Origin: Quercus robur
Lineage: Eukaryota; Streptophyta; Magnoliopsida; Fagales; Fagaceae
NCBI RefSeq assembly: GCF_932294415.1
Contig: NC_065538.1
Span: 46,848,843 to 46,912,842 of the forward strand
DNA: 64,000 bases
Direction: 5' to 3'
Of the stretch, positions 1-12,912 are shown in pieces. A program made the translations under genes and the position numbers. The notes beneath the pieces were generated by a model that was not told the origin of the DNA, ran no database searches, and worked only from the letters and a program-made list of their open reading frames with translations. Numbering within the stretch: position 1 is the stretch's first letter; every line of letters begins with the position of its first letter.

Positions 1-348
1 AATGAGCTATTGTTGCTAAATTATATATCGTTACTTGAAGACTGAATAGGTGATTGAGTTCAGGAATAGGAAACCTAAATAGAGTTTGTCAAGGTTTGGG
101 ATTTATAATTTATGTTTTCAATGGGCTTATTGTTATATATCATGCTTGACATGGTAGAAGGTATAACTTTATGTAACATTGTCATGGTATAGGTGAAGAA
201 CATTTGATCAACTGGTACTTATCAAAAAAAAAAAAAATAGAACATTTGATCAAATGGTAGCTTTACCATGAACTACATGTGCTTATTATGCAGGACTGAA
301 GTTGGTATAAAGTTGCTGATTCTCATATTTTCTGACACTTTGTTACAG

Positions 349-3300
349 GGATCCTCAGTTTCTGCAAAATCAACAAATCCCTTTAAATCGAAGAATCACT
401 CATGGTTTGCCAATGGCGCTAACAGTAGAAATCATGGGTTACTTGGGATGCCAGTTGAGGATATCGCTGCTACAAAGATTCAGACTGCATTCCGAGCTTA
501 CATGGTGTGTTGAGTTACAAATTGTTTTTTTTTTAATATTGGTAAGTTATAGTTACACACACGCCCAAAAGTCACCCTCTGCCATTCTCATGGGAGTAAA
601 AAAATACCACTAGAGCTCATTGGCCATGTCACGTTACAAAATTTACAAACAAGAGTCCTAAATTGAATGGTCTAAGATGAGTTTGTTTATTGCAGTGCCA
701 TCCATTATAAGTTTCTTCTTCTTTTTTTCTTTCTTTTTTTTGGTTTGGGACTAAGGCTTTGTTATTTTTATTGTTTTTGTTGTTGTTGTCCTTTTTACTA
801 AAGATTTATTTGCATTTGTCATGAGGAATTGACAGTTGAAAATATACTAAAACATGCATGCTAACAAATTTGTACAATATTATGCAAAAAGGACTTCCAT
901 CTGATTATAATATCCATTTAACATCTTGCATTGACAAAAACAATTTTTTATTTGCTCATTGCTGAAGAGCAGTGAAAGATCCAAGTAAATGGAAAGCAAT
1001 CATTCGAGGGTCTTAAATCTTTAGTAACTCTTTGGTTAGGCAGGCTTGGATTAATTTTGATCAATTTCTTTAGGAAAATTATAAACCAATAGAGTTCTTT
1101 GGTCAATGGACTAAACCAAATCTTTTCTGCTTCTTTTCTTTTTCTTTTCTTTTTTTTATTATTTTTTTTTTTTTTTTAAGTAAATGAAATTAATTGAAAA
1201 ATATCAAAAAGGGGCACAACCTTAGTACACGGGAAGTATACATAGAGCCAAGCAAGAAAAATAAAATCTAAGATTCAGTTGATCAATGAAATCTACGAAA
1301 GTGGTCAAGACAAATGAGCTGGACCCTTGTCAGCTTCACCACTGATAGCTCACTGTCTTCAAAAGTGAATGCATTCCTTTCCCTCTAGGTCCACATCAAG
1401 TACAAAGGAGCAAACTTCCAAGTTTAGCCCTAATCATGTTTCCAAAGTGTCCATCCCAATAAGCCAATCATAGAACTTGGCGTAACCCAAGCCACCACAT
1501 ACTAACAGAGAACAAAAGACCATAATTCTCAAGGAATCTTGCAGTGAAGAAAAAATATGATCGACCGGCTCTCCATTAGATTTACACATGCAGCACCAAT
1601 TAGTGATTATAATACTTCTATCATCTCAGATTATCCATCATTAGAGTCTTATCCATGGCAGTTGTCCACCCAAAGAAAGCCACTCGTGGTGGAATTTTAC
1701 TTGCCATATACTTTGCCATGGAAAATTTCTCTCCTCCATCTTCAATGCCTTAATAATCTCACACTGAAACCCAGCTTTCTGAAAGAGACCAAACCATTTT
1801 GTCTTCACCCCGATGAGTGAGTTTAAGAATTAAATAAACAGTTATAAAAAGCAGAGAAGAAGGCCTACTTGATTTTTCTTTATAAAATAATTCACTCTAA
1901 TTGACTAGGATATCTTTGGCCTTGTCACAAGATTTAAAATATAGGTCATGGAGGAGAGAATGCAAAAATTGGTGCGGACACGAGGTATAAGCCCCCAATT
2001 ACACGCACGTATAGGAGGAAGAGCAAAAAGAAGACGGCCCAACCTGTGGCCTTATGGATGGAGCATACTAGTTGTGGTTGTCCTACATCAAAAATATTTT
2101 GAAAAGTAGGTAAAATGGTAGTCATATAATGACTTCCAAGGTACATGCCTGAACTGGATTATCAGTGTTATGGTATCTATTCAAGCAATTGAAAGATATA
2201 AATGTGTTTCTAGTAAGTTGGTAACTATTTTTGAGGTCATTATTAAGTCAGTAAACAGCAGTAAAGTTCTTTCTTTTAGGAAAATTTAAGGGCAGTGCAT
2301 GTTATAACTGTCATATGCTTCCAACTAAGATTAGCTCGTTGGCATATCTTTGGGATGCATTAAAATAAGAACATATTTTCCCCAATTTTCTGGACATTCT
2401 CATAATTATCAATCAGTTTGCAGTATGACTGTCATGTGTTTACTTGGTGTATAGGCATTCCTGCAAGATGGAAGATATTGTATGGAAGTAAATTTCCCCT
2501 AGTTTCAGGAAGCCCTTAAGTTCATAGGTTTAGCAACTTTTTGGCCCATAAAGAAGGAACTTGCTCTCAACAGGAACTGTTTGCATTTGATTAGGCTCAT
2601 TGAAAGTGTCCTTACTTCCTGTTATAAGAGGGAACAGTACTGATCCTGCTTTATAGTTTGATATTTTTGCCCTGTTAATTGTAGTTAGCGTAGGCTATAT
2701 GAACCTTGAAAATTTTGCTTATTTATCTTCTATTTGCAGAGTGTGTATTTGATCTCTGCTGTATAATTGGTAACAGTTCTATTCTGCTAGGCCTTAGTTC
2801 TAAATAATATGGTTAGCAATTGGCCACCAATTTGTGACTGGGAAAATATGAACCTATGTTTCCCTTTGAGTGAATATCAGGTGGCTAGCTTATCAACTTC
2901 TTAATAAGTATGTATTAAAACTAGCAGAGGAGCAGTGTAACCTTTCATTGTGAATTTATTGATGTCATGTACAATCATTATCTTTGTTTTGCTGGTTCTT
3001 GTGATTCAATGATTTATTTTCACATCCTCTGTCTTGCAGGCTAGGAAAACTTTACGTCGTTTGAAAGGAGCAGTAAGACTACAAATCATAGCCCAAGGTT
3101 ATTCTGTTAAGAAGCAAGCTACAACAACATTGATCCATCTTCACTCTTGGAGCTATATACAGACCCAGATTAGAGCTCGCAGACTTTGCATGGTAACAGA
3201 AGGTCGGCTTAGACAGAAGAAACTTGAGAATCAACTGAAACTTGAGGCAAAACTTCATGGCCTAGAGGTTAGACCACTTTCTCCCCATCCATGGGGAATT

Positions 3301-4411
3301 GCATGACTTGGAACTTCTTAATAATAGTGACAATAATCTTTAGACTAAATGGCATCTCTTTCCCATGGAAGCTTATGAGAAGTGATGTTTGGGCTCCTTG
3401 CTCTGTCAGTTTCTGAAAGTAATATTGCAAAATTGTTAGATGGGGTTGCATCCAGGGAATTTCTCCCTTTAAAACTTTCCTTACCTCAGGATAGCAATTC
3501 TTTGTACCTCAGGATAGCAATTCTGAGATTCTTGATTCATCCCTTATGTCATTGGTGCTTCCTCTAAAAAAAAGAAAGGGTTAAATTAATATAAAAAAGA
3601 TAAGATAAGATTAAAGTGTGATTCATTCTTTAGCAAAGTCTGTCATTTGCTGACAATTTTAAATCAAACCCTGGGGCCTATCATTTCTTTTTCCATTTTT
3701 TATTTATTTGAAGATCAGAAACTTGAGTACATCTTTTTTACTGATTACTGCCAGGGCCAGTGTCCTTCAATTAAAATGTTTCATACATGGGCCTTTTTTA
3801 ACCCAATTACCCCATTTTATCTTCACCGTCTGAGTAGTAGTTCAAATGGATAATAGGTGGAATGGTGTGGTGGCTCTGAAACGATGGAGGAAACTCTTGC
3901 AAGGATACATCAGAGAGAAGATGCAGCAGTTAAGCGGGAGCGAACCATGGCATATGCCTTTTCTCATCAGGTATGTTCTCCAAAATGAAAATGTGTGATT
4001 CTCATTATTTTGGCTCACTGGATCCAATTGAAATGGACACTATACCATGATTTGCAGTGGAGGGCCAATGCTAGTCAGATCCATGGGCTGGGTAATTATG
4101 AACTTAATAAGACTAATTGGGGTTGGAGCTGGTTGGAACGCTGGATTGCTGCCCGCCCATGGGAAAGCCGTGTCCCTGCTAAGTCTATTAGCCCAAAGAA
4201 ACCCCAGAGTAGGCAGTCTAGCAAGGTTGGTAGGAATGTAATTCCACTGACACCTAAAACATCTGTTTCGGTCAAACTTCCTTTAACCAATGGAAAGGGA
4301 ACCACAAAGGCCCGGAGATTGTCTTACCCTGCTGGTGGAAAACCACCTGCACAAGAAGAGAGCAACAAAGCTGAAGAGGCAAACAGTAAGAAAGAACAGT
4401 TGGTTTCCTAG
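349..4411 (+). CDS. IQ67-domain (IQD) calmodulin-binding protein, 5'-partial
   Basis: Four exons are readable with consensus borders and all junctions in phase 0: 349-504, 3040-3267, 3857-3970 and 4058-4411 (stop TAG). The first exon(s) lie left of the window because 349 follows a splice acceptor. The 504/3040 junction rebuilds the IQ motif, ATKIQTAFRAYM followed by ARKTLRRLKGAVRLQ. Exon 2 continues the IQ67 helix (SYIQTQIRARRLCM). Exon 4 carries the family hallmark NWGWSWLERWIAARPWE and a basic, Ser/Pro-rich tail. IQD proteins bind calmodulin through IQ motifs and are associated with microtubules and the plasma membrane or nucleus as scaffolds; that is family knowledge. The 2.5-kb intron at 505-3039 contains a LINE relic. 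Exon 3 (GGSETMEETLARIHQREDAA) fits the IQD middle region. I cannot assign the exact IQD subgroup. Confidence 0.9.
1180..1820 (-). mobile_element. LINE (L1-type) 3'-end relic in an IQD intron
   Basis: A T-rich run at about 1142-1178 would be the poly(A) tail of a minus-strand insertion. Reading the minus strand from about 1420 gives residues like WKFAPLYLMW, then RERNAFTFED, the end of the zf-RVT region that closes many plant L1 ORF2 proteins (compare the common motif MWxxWRERN). The coding remnant has stops and is short, so this is a 5'-truncated or decayed copy. Its left boundary near 1820 is a guess, and I could not define target-site duplications. Confidence 0.55.
1821..3039. other. Remainder of long IQD intron, no feature seen
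   Basis: A/T-rich intron sequence ending in the acceptor tcttgcag before exon 2. A short open stretch on the minus strand at 1946-2146 has no recognisable content. I see no further repeat ends here. Confidence 0.6.
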
Positions 4412-4680
4412 CATCAAGCTGATAATGGAAATAGAAATTGTCTATTGGATTTTCAAATACTTGAAATGTGGAAATGCGATGGAAAATCCATTTGTTGATT
4501 ATGTGTCATATTCGATGTTGTGCATCAGGGAGTGAATGGACTACTACGCTTTGGCCAGTGGTAAAGAATAATTGGAAAGACCTGTATATGGGACTGACCT
4601 AGTTATCATTTCTTGTTTCTTATTATTTCTTTTCCCCTATATTGTATAGACTAAAAGAAAGACAATCTTATTTATAATGT

Positions 4681-4731
<51 letters not shown>

Positions 4732-4740
4732 ATGATTTCG
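4412..4740 (+). other. IQD 3' UTR region with (TA)n microsatellite
   Basis: Sequence after the IQD stop contains no reading frame of note. A (TA)n tract of about 40 nt occupies roughly 4683-4724. The likely 3' UTR ends near here, but no single poly(A) signal is decisive. Confidence 0.5.
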
Positions 4741-4984
4741 TAGAATTTGAAAGCTGTTGTTCTATTGTTTGCACTCTTTATGTTTCTGCCATTATGCTGA
4801 GATGGCTTTTGCAGCTGCAAGTCTTAAGATAAATGAACATGGTAATATCCCTTTTCCCAAATTGATAGCACAGGAATGTGTATGAAAAGAATTTATCAAA
4901 AAGGGTGTGTTTGAAAATGACCCATTTGGGTTTATGTAATTTGCCCTACTTAAAGCTCAAGTCTGGTGTTGAGTAATGCTAGTA

Positions 4985-5715
4985 CCACCAAAATTGGAAC
5001 AATTTTGTGCCATAACTCGTCGCAAAACGGGCGGGCGGGCCGGATCAATCTGGTTGTGGGTTAAGTCGGGTCGTGAGTCGGGTCGAGTTGACCCGTATTT
5101 TTCAAACAATTTTTTTTTTTTTTTTTTGAAATAGATGCAATCTGTCAATTGTTTATGAGTTCCTTAACTATGATTAGATTCTCACTGGTGATATTGTTAC
5201 CAATTACCACTAAACACTTGATACCCAAATTTGGTGCAACTCTTGTTCCAGCTTTCTAAAAACTAATCTTGGTATAATCTTCGATCTATTTAAAGTAGGA
5301 AGAGAAAATGAAGGTGACAAGTATAAAATGACAAACTATAATGGAGTACATAACATATTAAGTAAAGTAGAATAAGTAAATATTTTATAAAAATTACACC
5401 TCAATCTCAATTTACTCAACGTTGGTAGACGTGGCAAAACGGGCGGGACAGGTCGGGTTCAGGTCGGGTCAATTGGGTTGCGGGTTAAAACGGGTCATGG
5501 GTCAAAACTGGTCATTTTTAAACGGGTCAAACGGGTTGCGGGTCAAATAGGTCGGGTCAAACGGGTCTGACCCGTTTTGTCATGTCTACTCGTTACGTGG
5601 CGAGTTGTAATTGGTGAAGGTGTGTTAGTGGGCTGTGTGAGGACACACATACACCAATCACAACTCGTCATATGGCGAGTTATAGCACAAAATTGTGTCA
5701 TTTTCAGTGGTAGGT
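4985..5715. mobile_element. Composite TIR element with nested CGGGT-rich MITEs
   Basis: Outer inverted segments around ttttgtgccataactcg (5005-5021) and cgagttatagcacaaaa (5677-5693) match in opposite orientation. An inner inverted pair lies at 5594-5616 and 5653-5673 (cgagttgtaattggtg and its complement). Two pieces rich in CGGGTC-type motifs lie inside, at about 5014-5100 and 5426-5588. The simplest reading is an old fold-back or MITE-like element later hit by other small elements. The outer limits are approximate. Confidence 0.4.
5426..5588. mobile_element. Small MITE with TIR TAGACGTGGCAAAACGGG
   Basis: The left end TAGACGTGGCAAAACGGG pairs with the right end CCCGTTTTGTCATGTCTA at 16 of 18 positions. 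The 163-bp interior is made of repeated CGGGTC and GGGTCAAA motifs, a style seen in plant hAT-type MITEs. Flanking 8-mers share only about half their bases, so the TSD is decayed or absent. Confidence 0.5.
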
Positions 5716-7966
5716 GTTGCATACCCTAAACCAGATGGTATTTGGTAGCACTGAGATCCAGAGCAGCGAAAGATAGGTCATGGTCAAATATCCTTTAGTA
5801 TTATTTTGGTCCTCTGCAGCTCTGAAGCCAACTCTATGGGATCATAGACACTACTCTATGACTGTCTGTCCATTACACTCTTCAAAGTACAAACCCCAAA
5901 ACTCAAAAGAAAAGGAAAAAGTTCTTGACCAGTTATAATTATGTACTCGGGAAATGGAAAATACAGTTGGATTGGTGGTTCTTATTATAAGCTTGCTCCA
6001 ATGGCTTTCATGGGATTAATAATTGTACCTATTGGCTACTGTCACTTCTTTTACAGGACTATTCTATTGGCCCTCACCCACCAATGCCCAACTAAGTTTC
6101 CTGTTCCAACTTTCCAATAGCACTACAAGTCTAGAATATCCTAAAGAGTAATGACACTACAAAATGAAGTAACGGACTGGTCAGCAACTAAAAAGGTAAC
6201 TCACCACTATTGCCCATCAAAACAAGTAAATAACCACTTTCTCAATTTGCTTCCTTGATTTATCAAGGGCTTCTATTATTGAAGTTTACATATTGGGATT
6301 GAGATAGCTATTGCACCCTGCAATACATATTCAATGATTCAGATTAAGAGTGAAAATATTATGTGTTGATATCAACCATTGGATTAAGAAAGTTAAAAGG
6401 TTTAGAGGGTTCAAATTTTTGAAAAAGTTAAAGTGATGTGAGAGGAATTGTACTGTGCAAAAGCCACCGAATCACTAAAAAGCTATCCCCACCGGAGAAG
6501 GATAATTATATTTATAGAAAGGAAAATGTTAAACAATATCTTTAGGGCATTGATTTAGGAATCATTTTTAGAAATCATTTTTAGAAACATTTTATTAAGG
6601 GAATAATAAAATAATAAATGTTGTTGACAATTTTTTATATTTCTCATAAAAGTGATGTCAAAATTTTTCTATTATGCTTTATTAACAACTGCCTTAAATA
6701 CACCAGTTAATATTAACCTTGTCACACACAGATTTTTCTTTCTTTGAAAACAATTATTTGAGGGCGAAGGTTCTGTTCATTGCATCTTTACATGACATGA
6801 CGTGTCGTGTCCAGTGGACTTTAATGGCTTAATAATACATCAATGTTATCATCTTCTCACCATACATGCTGACATGTTTGTCTGTGCGAGTAGTACTTGC
6901 TTGTGGTTGAGCATGTGTGAGATTACGGTGATTACCATTCCATTGATATGATTAGGACATTTATTGTTGTTCCACAATCTGATAACGTCGTTTGAACTTC
7001 ACAGGTGTGAAGATGTAAAGTACTAACTATTCGTCAATCAAATAAAATCAAGAAACATGAACCATTCAATTAAAAACTAGCATACTTAGCAAAACTTAAC
7101 TACAATTATTTAATGGTTATAAGTTCTAGTATCAAATAAAAAGTTATAACTATCCTATGAAAAAATTGTGATTGATTTTCTATCACTATCATATAAATCA
7201 TCACTCATAGTCTATCATGTGAACAGTTACAACAAAAATTATGACTTTTTATGTGGTCTTAGAATTTTTTGTAATTAAATTTAAACATGTAATTACATTG
7301 ATCAATAAATTTATAATTAAATTTAATTATCTGCGAAACAAGATAATAATGTTCGTGTTAGTATATGTAACTAAGTTTCGATGTTCTTTATTTTATTTTG
7401 TCAGTTCTTCACTGAAAAACTAACCAATTCTAGACAGAAAGAAGAAATATGTTCCATGAAAGCTACCACCGGCTTCTTATTTAGAAGCATTTTTCTCAGC
7501 AAAAAAAAAAAAAAAAAAAAAAAGAAGAAGAAGAAGCATTTTCAACATGCAAATATCAACAGTGCCATGGAAATCAAAATCCCAATTCTGTCATGTGTTT
7601 CTGACTCTGATTTTTCTTTCGTTACATTGATGGGACTCTCAAAATCAATTCAAAACACATACCTTTTTAACAGAGAGAAATTCAACATGCAAATTTAGTA
7701 GTTGTTATGGAAAAGCAGTTTGACAATGACTAAAGGAGCACCAACACCAATCCCAAAAAATCATACATCTGAGCATAGCCGGAAACTAGTAACCAAATCT
7801 CCTATCCCACTCATACATTCTGAACTCATACTTTGAAGAAGACTTGAGACTCCCTGAAACCAATATAGGAGAAAATGAACGAAATATAACAACTGCTAAG
7901 AAACTAAAAATTAGTTGTGTGTAGAGGGAGAGTACCTGGTGGAATGAATATTTTGATAATGCTAGA
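5716..7966. other. Intergenic region between IQD and TCP genes
   Basis: A/T-rich. It holds a poly(A) run at 7501-7523 followed by AAG repeats. A stretch at about 6530-6720 resembles one at about 10100-10205 (both contain tgttgttgaca and a run near tattaac), so it is part of a dispersed repeat. Bases just below 7966 should include the TCP 3' UTR. No convincing gene is present. Confidence 0.5.
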
Positions 7967-9349
7967 TCAATAGTGACAAGGAGAGCAAGTAGAGGATGAC
8001 CTCTCAGATGTTGCATTGTACTCTTGCTCTTCAATCTGAAATCTTGGTGAAGTTTGTGAGCTTAGTGCTGACCTATTATGGTGAACAGAATTAATGGAAA
8101 TTGGTGGGATTGGTGGGTTGGTCCATGCAGAAACTGAAGGCAAATTATTGGACTGAAGGGGTCCCCGGTGAGATAACAACTGGTTTTGTAATGCAGATTG
8201 TTGTGGTGGCAAGGAATTAAAGACACAATCTTCCCCTCCTCCATGACAACTTGTGTCAGAATTCCAAGACATCATTGTTCTTTGAAACCAACCAATCTCT
8301 ATGTCAGTGGCACTGAGATCTGACAAACCAGCTGAGGCAGAATTGGCAGCTTGTTCAGTGAAATTAATTGGACTAACATGGCTGGGATCATTATCAAGAA
8401 CTGGGTCTTGAAAGGATTGAAGTGAGAGGCAAAGATCTTGTGTGTGGATGATAGTTCTTGAATTTAGTTCAGGTGGGAAATGGTCATGAAATTGAGTTGA
8501 AGGTGATGGTTTGTATACATTAGCATTTGCAGCCTCTGAGATAAAGCTCAAACTGTTAATGGAGTTCTCATTGGAATGCTGCTGATTTTGATAACCAAAC
8601 CCAGAATTCAAACCCATGATTGTTTCTGACTCACTGTGATGCTGCTGGAGATTTAAACAAGCTTGTTCAGCAGAGTTCATGGCACTAGTAGAATTTTGAT
8701 TTGGAAGTGATGATGAGTTAGCTGTTGCAAGTGCTTCAATAGCTGCTTTTGCCTTCTCCATTAGCCAATCAATGGCTTTACTGGGTCGGTCAAAGCCAAG
8801 CCTATCTTGGACATCATAGAATTGTATAGCAGTATGAGCAGCAAGTCTGAGTCTCCTATCTCTTGGACCTTTTGAAGTACTTACCTTGCTGTGACGGTCT
8901 TTCCTTCCTATAGCTTGTGCAATGTGGCCTCCATTAACTTCTACAACCTCTCCTCCTTTAGTGCTCTTTGACCTCTCCTTCAGTGCTCTTGCTCGGTGGG
9001 TATAACGTGTTCTTCCATGTGGTGCTCTATTGGGTTGTGATTGTTGTTGTACATGCTGATCATAATGGCCTTGCATCCTTTGCTGTGCTTGTCCTTGTTC
9101 TTCTTCATCATCTTCTTCACCTTCTTCTTCTTCTATTTCTTGCTCATCTTCTTTTGGTTGAAGATCTTCTTTTTCCTCTTCCTCATCCTTCACTCCTCTT
9201 GTTTGTAGTAGGTGAGTCCACAGAGGATCCAGGCTTAGACAATTTTTGCTCTTCTCTTCCAGATTTTGTATCTTTTTCCTCCTCTTTTTTATGACCTTGC
9301 GGGTTTGTCTACTTATTCTGCCTTGATATTTAACAGCTCCAAGACTCAC
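7967..9349 (-). CDS. CIN-type (class II) TCP transcription factor, miR319-targeted
   Basis: A single open frame of up to 460 residues contains the TCP bHLH-like domain at about residues 148-207: GRKDRHSKV basic region, then [20 protein letters not shown] and [10 protein letters not shown]. The preceding [10 protein letters not shown] block is typical of the TCP2/3/4/10/24 group. An acidic segment (about 54-85) and a Lys/Arg-rich start (10-26) make the N-terminus unusually long for a TCP4-like protein; the Met at residue 92 (MQGHYDQHV) is a plausible alternative start. The C-terminal half is Ser/Asn/Gln-rich and encodes RGPLQSNN, the peptide overlying the miR319 site. Family members act in the nucleus to limit cell proliferation in leaf margins and promote differentiation. 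No R domain is visible, which argues against the CYC/TB1 clade. Exact paralogue uncertain. Confidence 0.93.
   Translation of the reverse strand: MSLGAVKYQGRISRQTRKVIKKRRKKIQNLEEKSKNCLSLDPLWTHLLQTRGVKDEEEEKEDLQPKEDEQEIEEEEGEEDDEEEQGQAQQRMQGHYDQHVQQQSQPNRAPHGRTRYTHRARALKERSKSTKGGEVVEVNGGHIAQAIGRKDRHSKVSTSKGPRDRRLRLAAHTAIQFYDVQDRLGFDRPSKAIDWLMEKAKAAIEALATANSSSLPNQNSTSAMNSAEQACLNLQQHHSESETIMGLNSGFGYQNQQHSNENSINSLSFISEAANANVYKPSPSTQFHDHFPPELNSRTIIHTQDLCLSLQSFQDPVLDNDPSHVSPINFTEQAANSASAGLSDLSATDIEIGWFQRTMMSWNSDTSCHGGGEDCVFNSLPPQQSALQNQLLSHRGPLQSNNLPSVSAWTNPPIPPISINSVHHNRSALSSQTSPRFQIEEQEYNATSERSSSTCSPCHY
8148..8168 (-). promoter_or_regulatory. miR319 target site in TCP coding sequence
   Basis: The transcript strand ends this site with CCCCTTCAGTCCAA, which pairs with the 5' part of miR319 (UUGGACUGAAGGG). 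The codons give RGPLQSNN, as in miR319-regulated TCP2/3/4/10/24. Cleavage is inferred from the family. Confidence 0.88.
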
Positions 9350-10888
9350 TTAGGATTCAGCAAAAAAAAAAAGAAAAGACTCACTTAGGACAACTAATTA
9401 GGGCTGAGACAATGTAACCATATGAATTAATAACCCAATGAACTCCATGTTACTACACAGAGAACGTAGTAGTGCAAATATTCTATGGGCAGTGTTTCTT
9501 TCACACTATTTTTTACACAATTTTATAAAATGTTAAATGTACTATAATGTTATTATATAAAAATATAAAATATACAAATAGATGTTTTAATAAATGTGAT
9601 AGGTGTGCTTAAACTTCCTTATAAATGAAAGTTTTGAATTGTTGTTTTGTGATTGGTAACATATCACATCATTGATTACCCAAAAAAAAAAAAAAACACA
9701 TAACACATCATTTTGTAAGTTTTATGTAGCAAAATTTATAATATCCTTAACATCATTCTATTATTTAAAGCTTTATTAAAATGGGGAGGGAGCCTTTTAT
9801 AACAAAAAATCTAATACTACAACATTATGTGACACAACTTTGCCACATATGTGGCAATCTGTGTAATGAAGGGAAAAATAGTTAGTTTATGTGAAAGTAA
9901 TAAATAGTCAGTCACAAATTATATGGTTAGAATAATAAAACAATAAGTGTGCATTTGGATTAGGATTAAAAATTAAAATTATTTCACTACTTTTTTTTTA
10001 TTCATGGTCATAATGTACTATTTCAACTAACTTTTACATTTATCTACAGTACTTTTAGCAATAATTTTTTAATTTTAGTAAAATAACCGATATCCAAACA
10101 CACTTCAAATGTTGTTGACAGTTTTTAAATTATTTATGAAAGTATTGTCAAAACTTTTCTATTATAATTTATTAATAATTACCCAAATGATATCCGTTAA
10201 CATAACCTGTAAGTCTAGGCATTGAACTGCCCCCTCACAAACACGTGTACAAATTGATCATGTGTCTCTATCTTGTCATATACATTGTAAGCTTTCCCTT
10301 GTATTATTAGTAGGTGTTGTAGGAGCTACAGTGCATTGATTCAGCAAGATCCTCTGTGATGAGCTAAGTGCAGCACTGCATTCTCATCAGTTACTGTTGC
10401 TTCTGTTCTTATTACTTCTTTCTTCCAAAATAGGAAATGGCGACAGCCAACTCAATTACTAGCTCATTCGATGCTATGATTAACTTTCTAGTACTGCTGC
10501 AGACTTATTTGGGTTTGACAAAGCTGTTTTTACAAAGTGTGTGACGTTTGATGCAAAGATTCCTCATACGAAAGGTGACCTGTATCATGTCATATCATAT
10601 TGGTTTCTTTGGATTTTTCTTGGGAGGAGCTCCTTTTCCTAGCTTGCTCATCATGTCAGCTCCTCGCCCTCCCCAACAAAGTAACATATTCACGTTACTT
10701 TTAATATCACACTTATTTTGTTATAACTTTTTAAAAAAAAAAAAATTTGGAGTCCACTACAATTGATTGGCTGTCATTACCACGTAATCTTATTATTTTT
10801 TATCCATTATTTGTAATATCTTGCTTAGAATAATTATAGCAAAGTATGCTGTACTAATATTACAGCTACCGTTAAAATGGGTATTAGC

Positions 10889-10950
<62 letters not shown>

Positions 10951-12160
10951 TTCGCCTTGGGAACTCAGCTGACAGGTGTGCCTGCTTGCATGCCATGATA
11001 AAGATGTGGCTACTTCTAAATTCAAAGTACTTTTGTCGTCACCAATTTTAACCTTTACAAAGAAAGTTACGAAAGTAAATTCTATGGTCCAAGGGGAAAG
11101 TTGTAAACACTGAACTCAACCGTCCCATTTGGGAATAGCAATCACGTGTATGAATAAATAACATTATTATTTTTAGAGAGTTATAACCTATGACGTTCGT
11201 TCTTAATGATACTCTTTATTATTAGATTAAGACACTAATTAATTTTTAGTATAAACGAAAATTGAACCACAAATCTCTTATTCAATCATTAAAGTCTTTA
11301 CCAATTAAACTAACTTGAACTAACAAATAACACTAATTTTAATATAACATAAAAAGTCACAATATTTATCTTACTATAATTAGCTTCACATCACTTTCAC
11401 ATAAAATTGTAACTTTTTTTTTTCTACTCAGAATCTATCACGTAAATAAGATGAAAGTAGTAGTAGCAGCTGAATAGCGCAGCGCACAATAAAACAATCA
11501 AGTGGGTGCTTTGTGCTCTGCTAGCGGAGATTGTTGGTAGCATGTGGGCGGAGCCCACTTGATATGATCAGTATCGGCGTGCCCTCTGAGAGTCCTTTGT
11601 GGGTCTTAGCTGTCTTATGATAAGGTATTCAAGCCCCTTTGACCGATGTCATTATTATCTGTTCAAATAATGTTTGGACACTCAATTTTTAGTGTAGTTG
11701 GTTTATCCTACCTGCCTAGAGTTCTTTAAAATGTTTAGACATCGTGGCCGAAGAGGCACAAATCATATTATTATACAAGAGGCCCAAACCCAAATGTATT
11801 GTAGGCTGTACACGTAGAATAAAGATTAGTTTTGGGTTAAGTTTCTTTAAAAGTATAAACCCAAAATTAGGTTCATTGTAAGATAGAAGTACAATAACAA
11901 ATAGTAGTCATCAAAGGTTTTATTGCGGTAGATATAGGTTATTAGACCAAACCACTCTATTTTCTCTTTTCTCTTTTCTCAATAACTCAAACACTCAACA
12001 ATTTTAACAATTATATAAAAAGGCATTTATACTATATTTTAGATTAGGTTTCAAGTTTTTATTTGTCGGTTGAAGTGTTGAATTTATGAGATCATTTAAA
12101 TTTGAAGACCTTCACCATCTCCATTATTAATTTCTATTATTTTGAGTAGTATTGAAGCAT

Positions 12161-12161
<1 letters not shown>
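9350..12161. other. Intergenic, TCP upstream side
   Basis: A/T-rich sequence upstream of the TCP gene. It contains a compound (CT)n(TA)n microsatellite at about 10889-10948 and a dispersed repeat copy at about 10100-10205. The TCP promoter and any 5' UTR intron must lie in the first kilobase or two, but I could not fix a TATA box or start site. No other gene is supported. Confidence 0.5.
10889..10948. repeat. (CT)n(TA)n compound microsatellite
   Basis: About 13 CT units run directly into about 17 TA units. Confidence 0.95.

Positions 12162-12207
<46 letters not shown>
12162..12207. repeat. (TA)n microsatellite, left half, LTR-element target
   Basis: A pure TA tract directly abuts the left LTR. 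It resumes after the right LTR at 22885, so the retroelement landed inside a microsatellite. Confidence 0.9.
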
Positions 12208-12210
<3 letters not shown>

Positions 12211-12894
12211 AATGGCGAAAAATGCAGTTAATCAAACTATGGAAATAAATGAAGATTTTACTGTTTGCTATCGCAATAAATTTGTTTAGAGATGGGAAGT
12301 CAAATCTGATTATGATATCCAATGCGCGAACTAAGAAGGTTTACGTCATAGAATTGAATAAGAAAGGATGCCTCTTCTATTAATTCATAGATTAAGAACT
12401 AGTTAAGAAAAAATACAAGTAGGTTCTCAGGTCTAGTCCGAGGTTGGGGTTACAGATGGAAGGATTCTTTTCCTTCTTTTTCTTTTTTCTTCCCCCTTGC
12501 ATCTAGATCTTTCTTTTGATTTTATATCCAGTTACAACTCATCTGAATCTTACACTTGGAGGGCTGAGATCATACTCCTAGAACTTATGTCCCATTGAGA
12601 ACATACTAGCAAGCTTTACCCTGTAATCTTAACTGTGCCACCGCTATTCATGGTCATTTCCTCATTAATGCGGCCAGAGGAGTGGTTGTCTTGTATTTAA
12701 TGCAGAGGGGATGGCTTCTATACCCTTCTTTCTTCATCCTTCTCATATTCCGTACCAAGTCTGCTTTCCTTCCTTTTTGATATTTTAACTTTATGCGCCT
12801 CATAAAATTATGCTCGTCCCTGAGGTCTGAGGTGCATCCTCAGAAATAACCTTAACTGTCCATTTAAGTTAGATGTGGGATCCTCGTCCCCACA
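12208..12894 (-). repeat. LTR (3' LTR in element orientation)
   Basis: 687 bp, starting TGTAATGG and ending CCCCACA on the plus strand. It aligns along its length with 22224-22884 and carries an extra segment of about 30 bp near 12675-12705. Confidence 0.93.
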
Positions 12895-12912
12895 ATAGCC
12901 CTCCCAGAACCT
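12895..12912 (-). other. Polypurine tract of the LTR element
   Basis: On the minus strand the bases before the LTR read GGTTCTGGGAGGGCTAT, a purine-rich stretch in the expected place for plus-strand priming. Confidence 0.6.
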
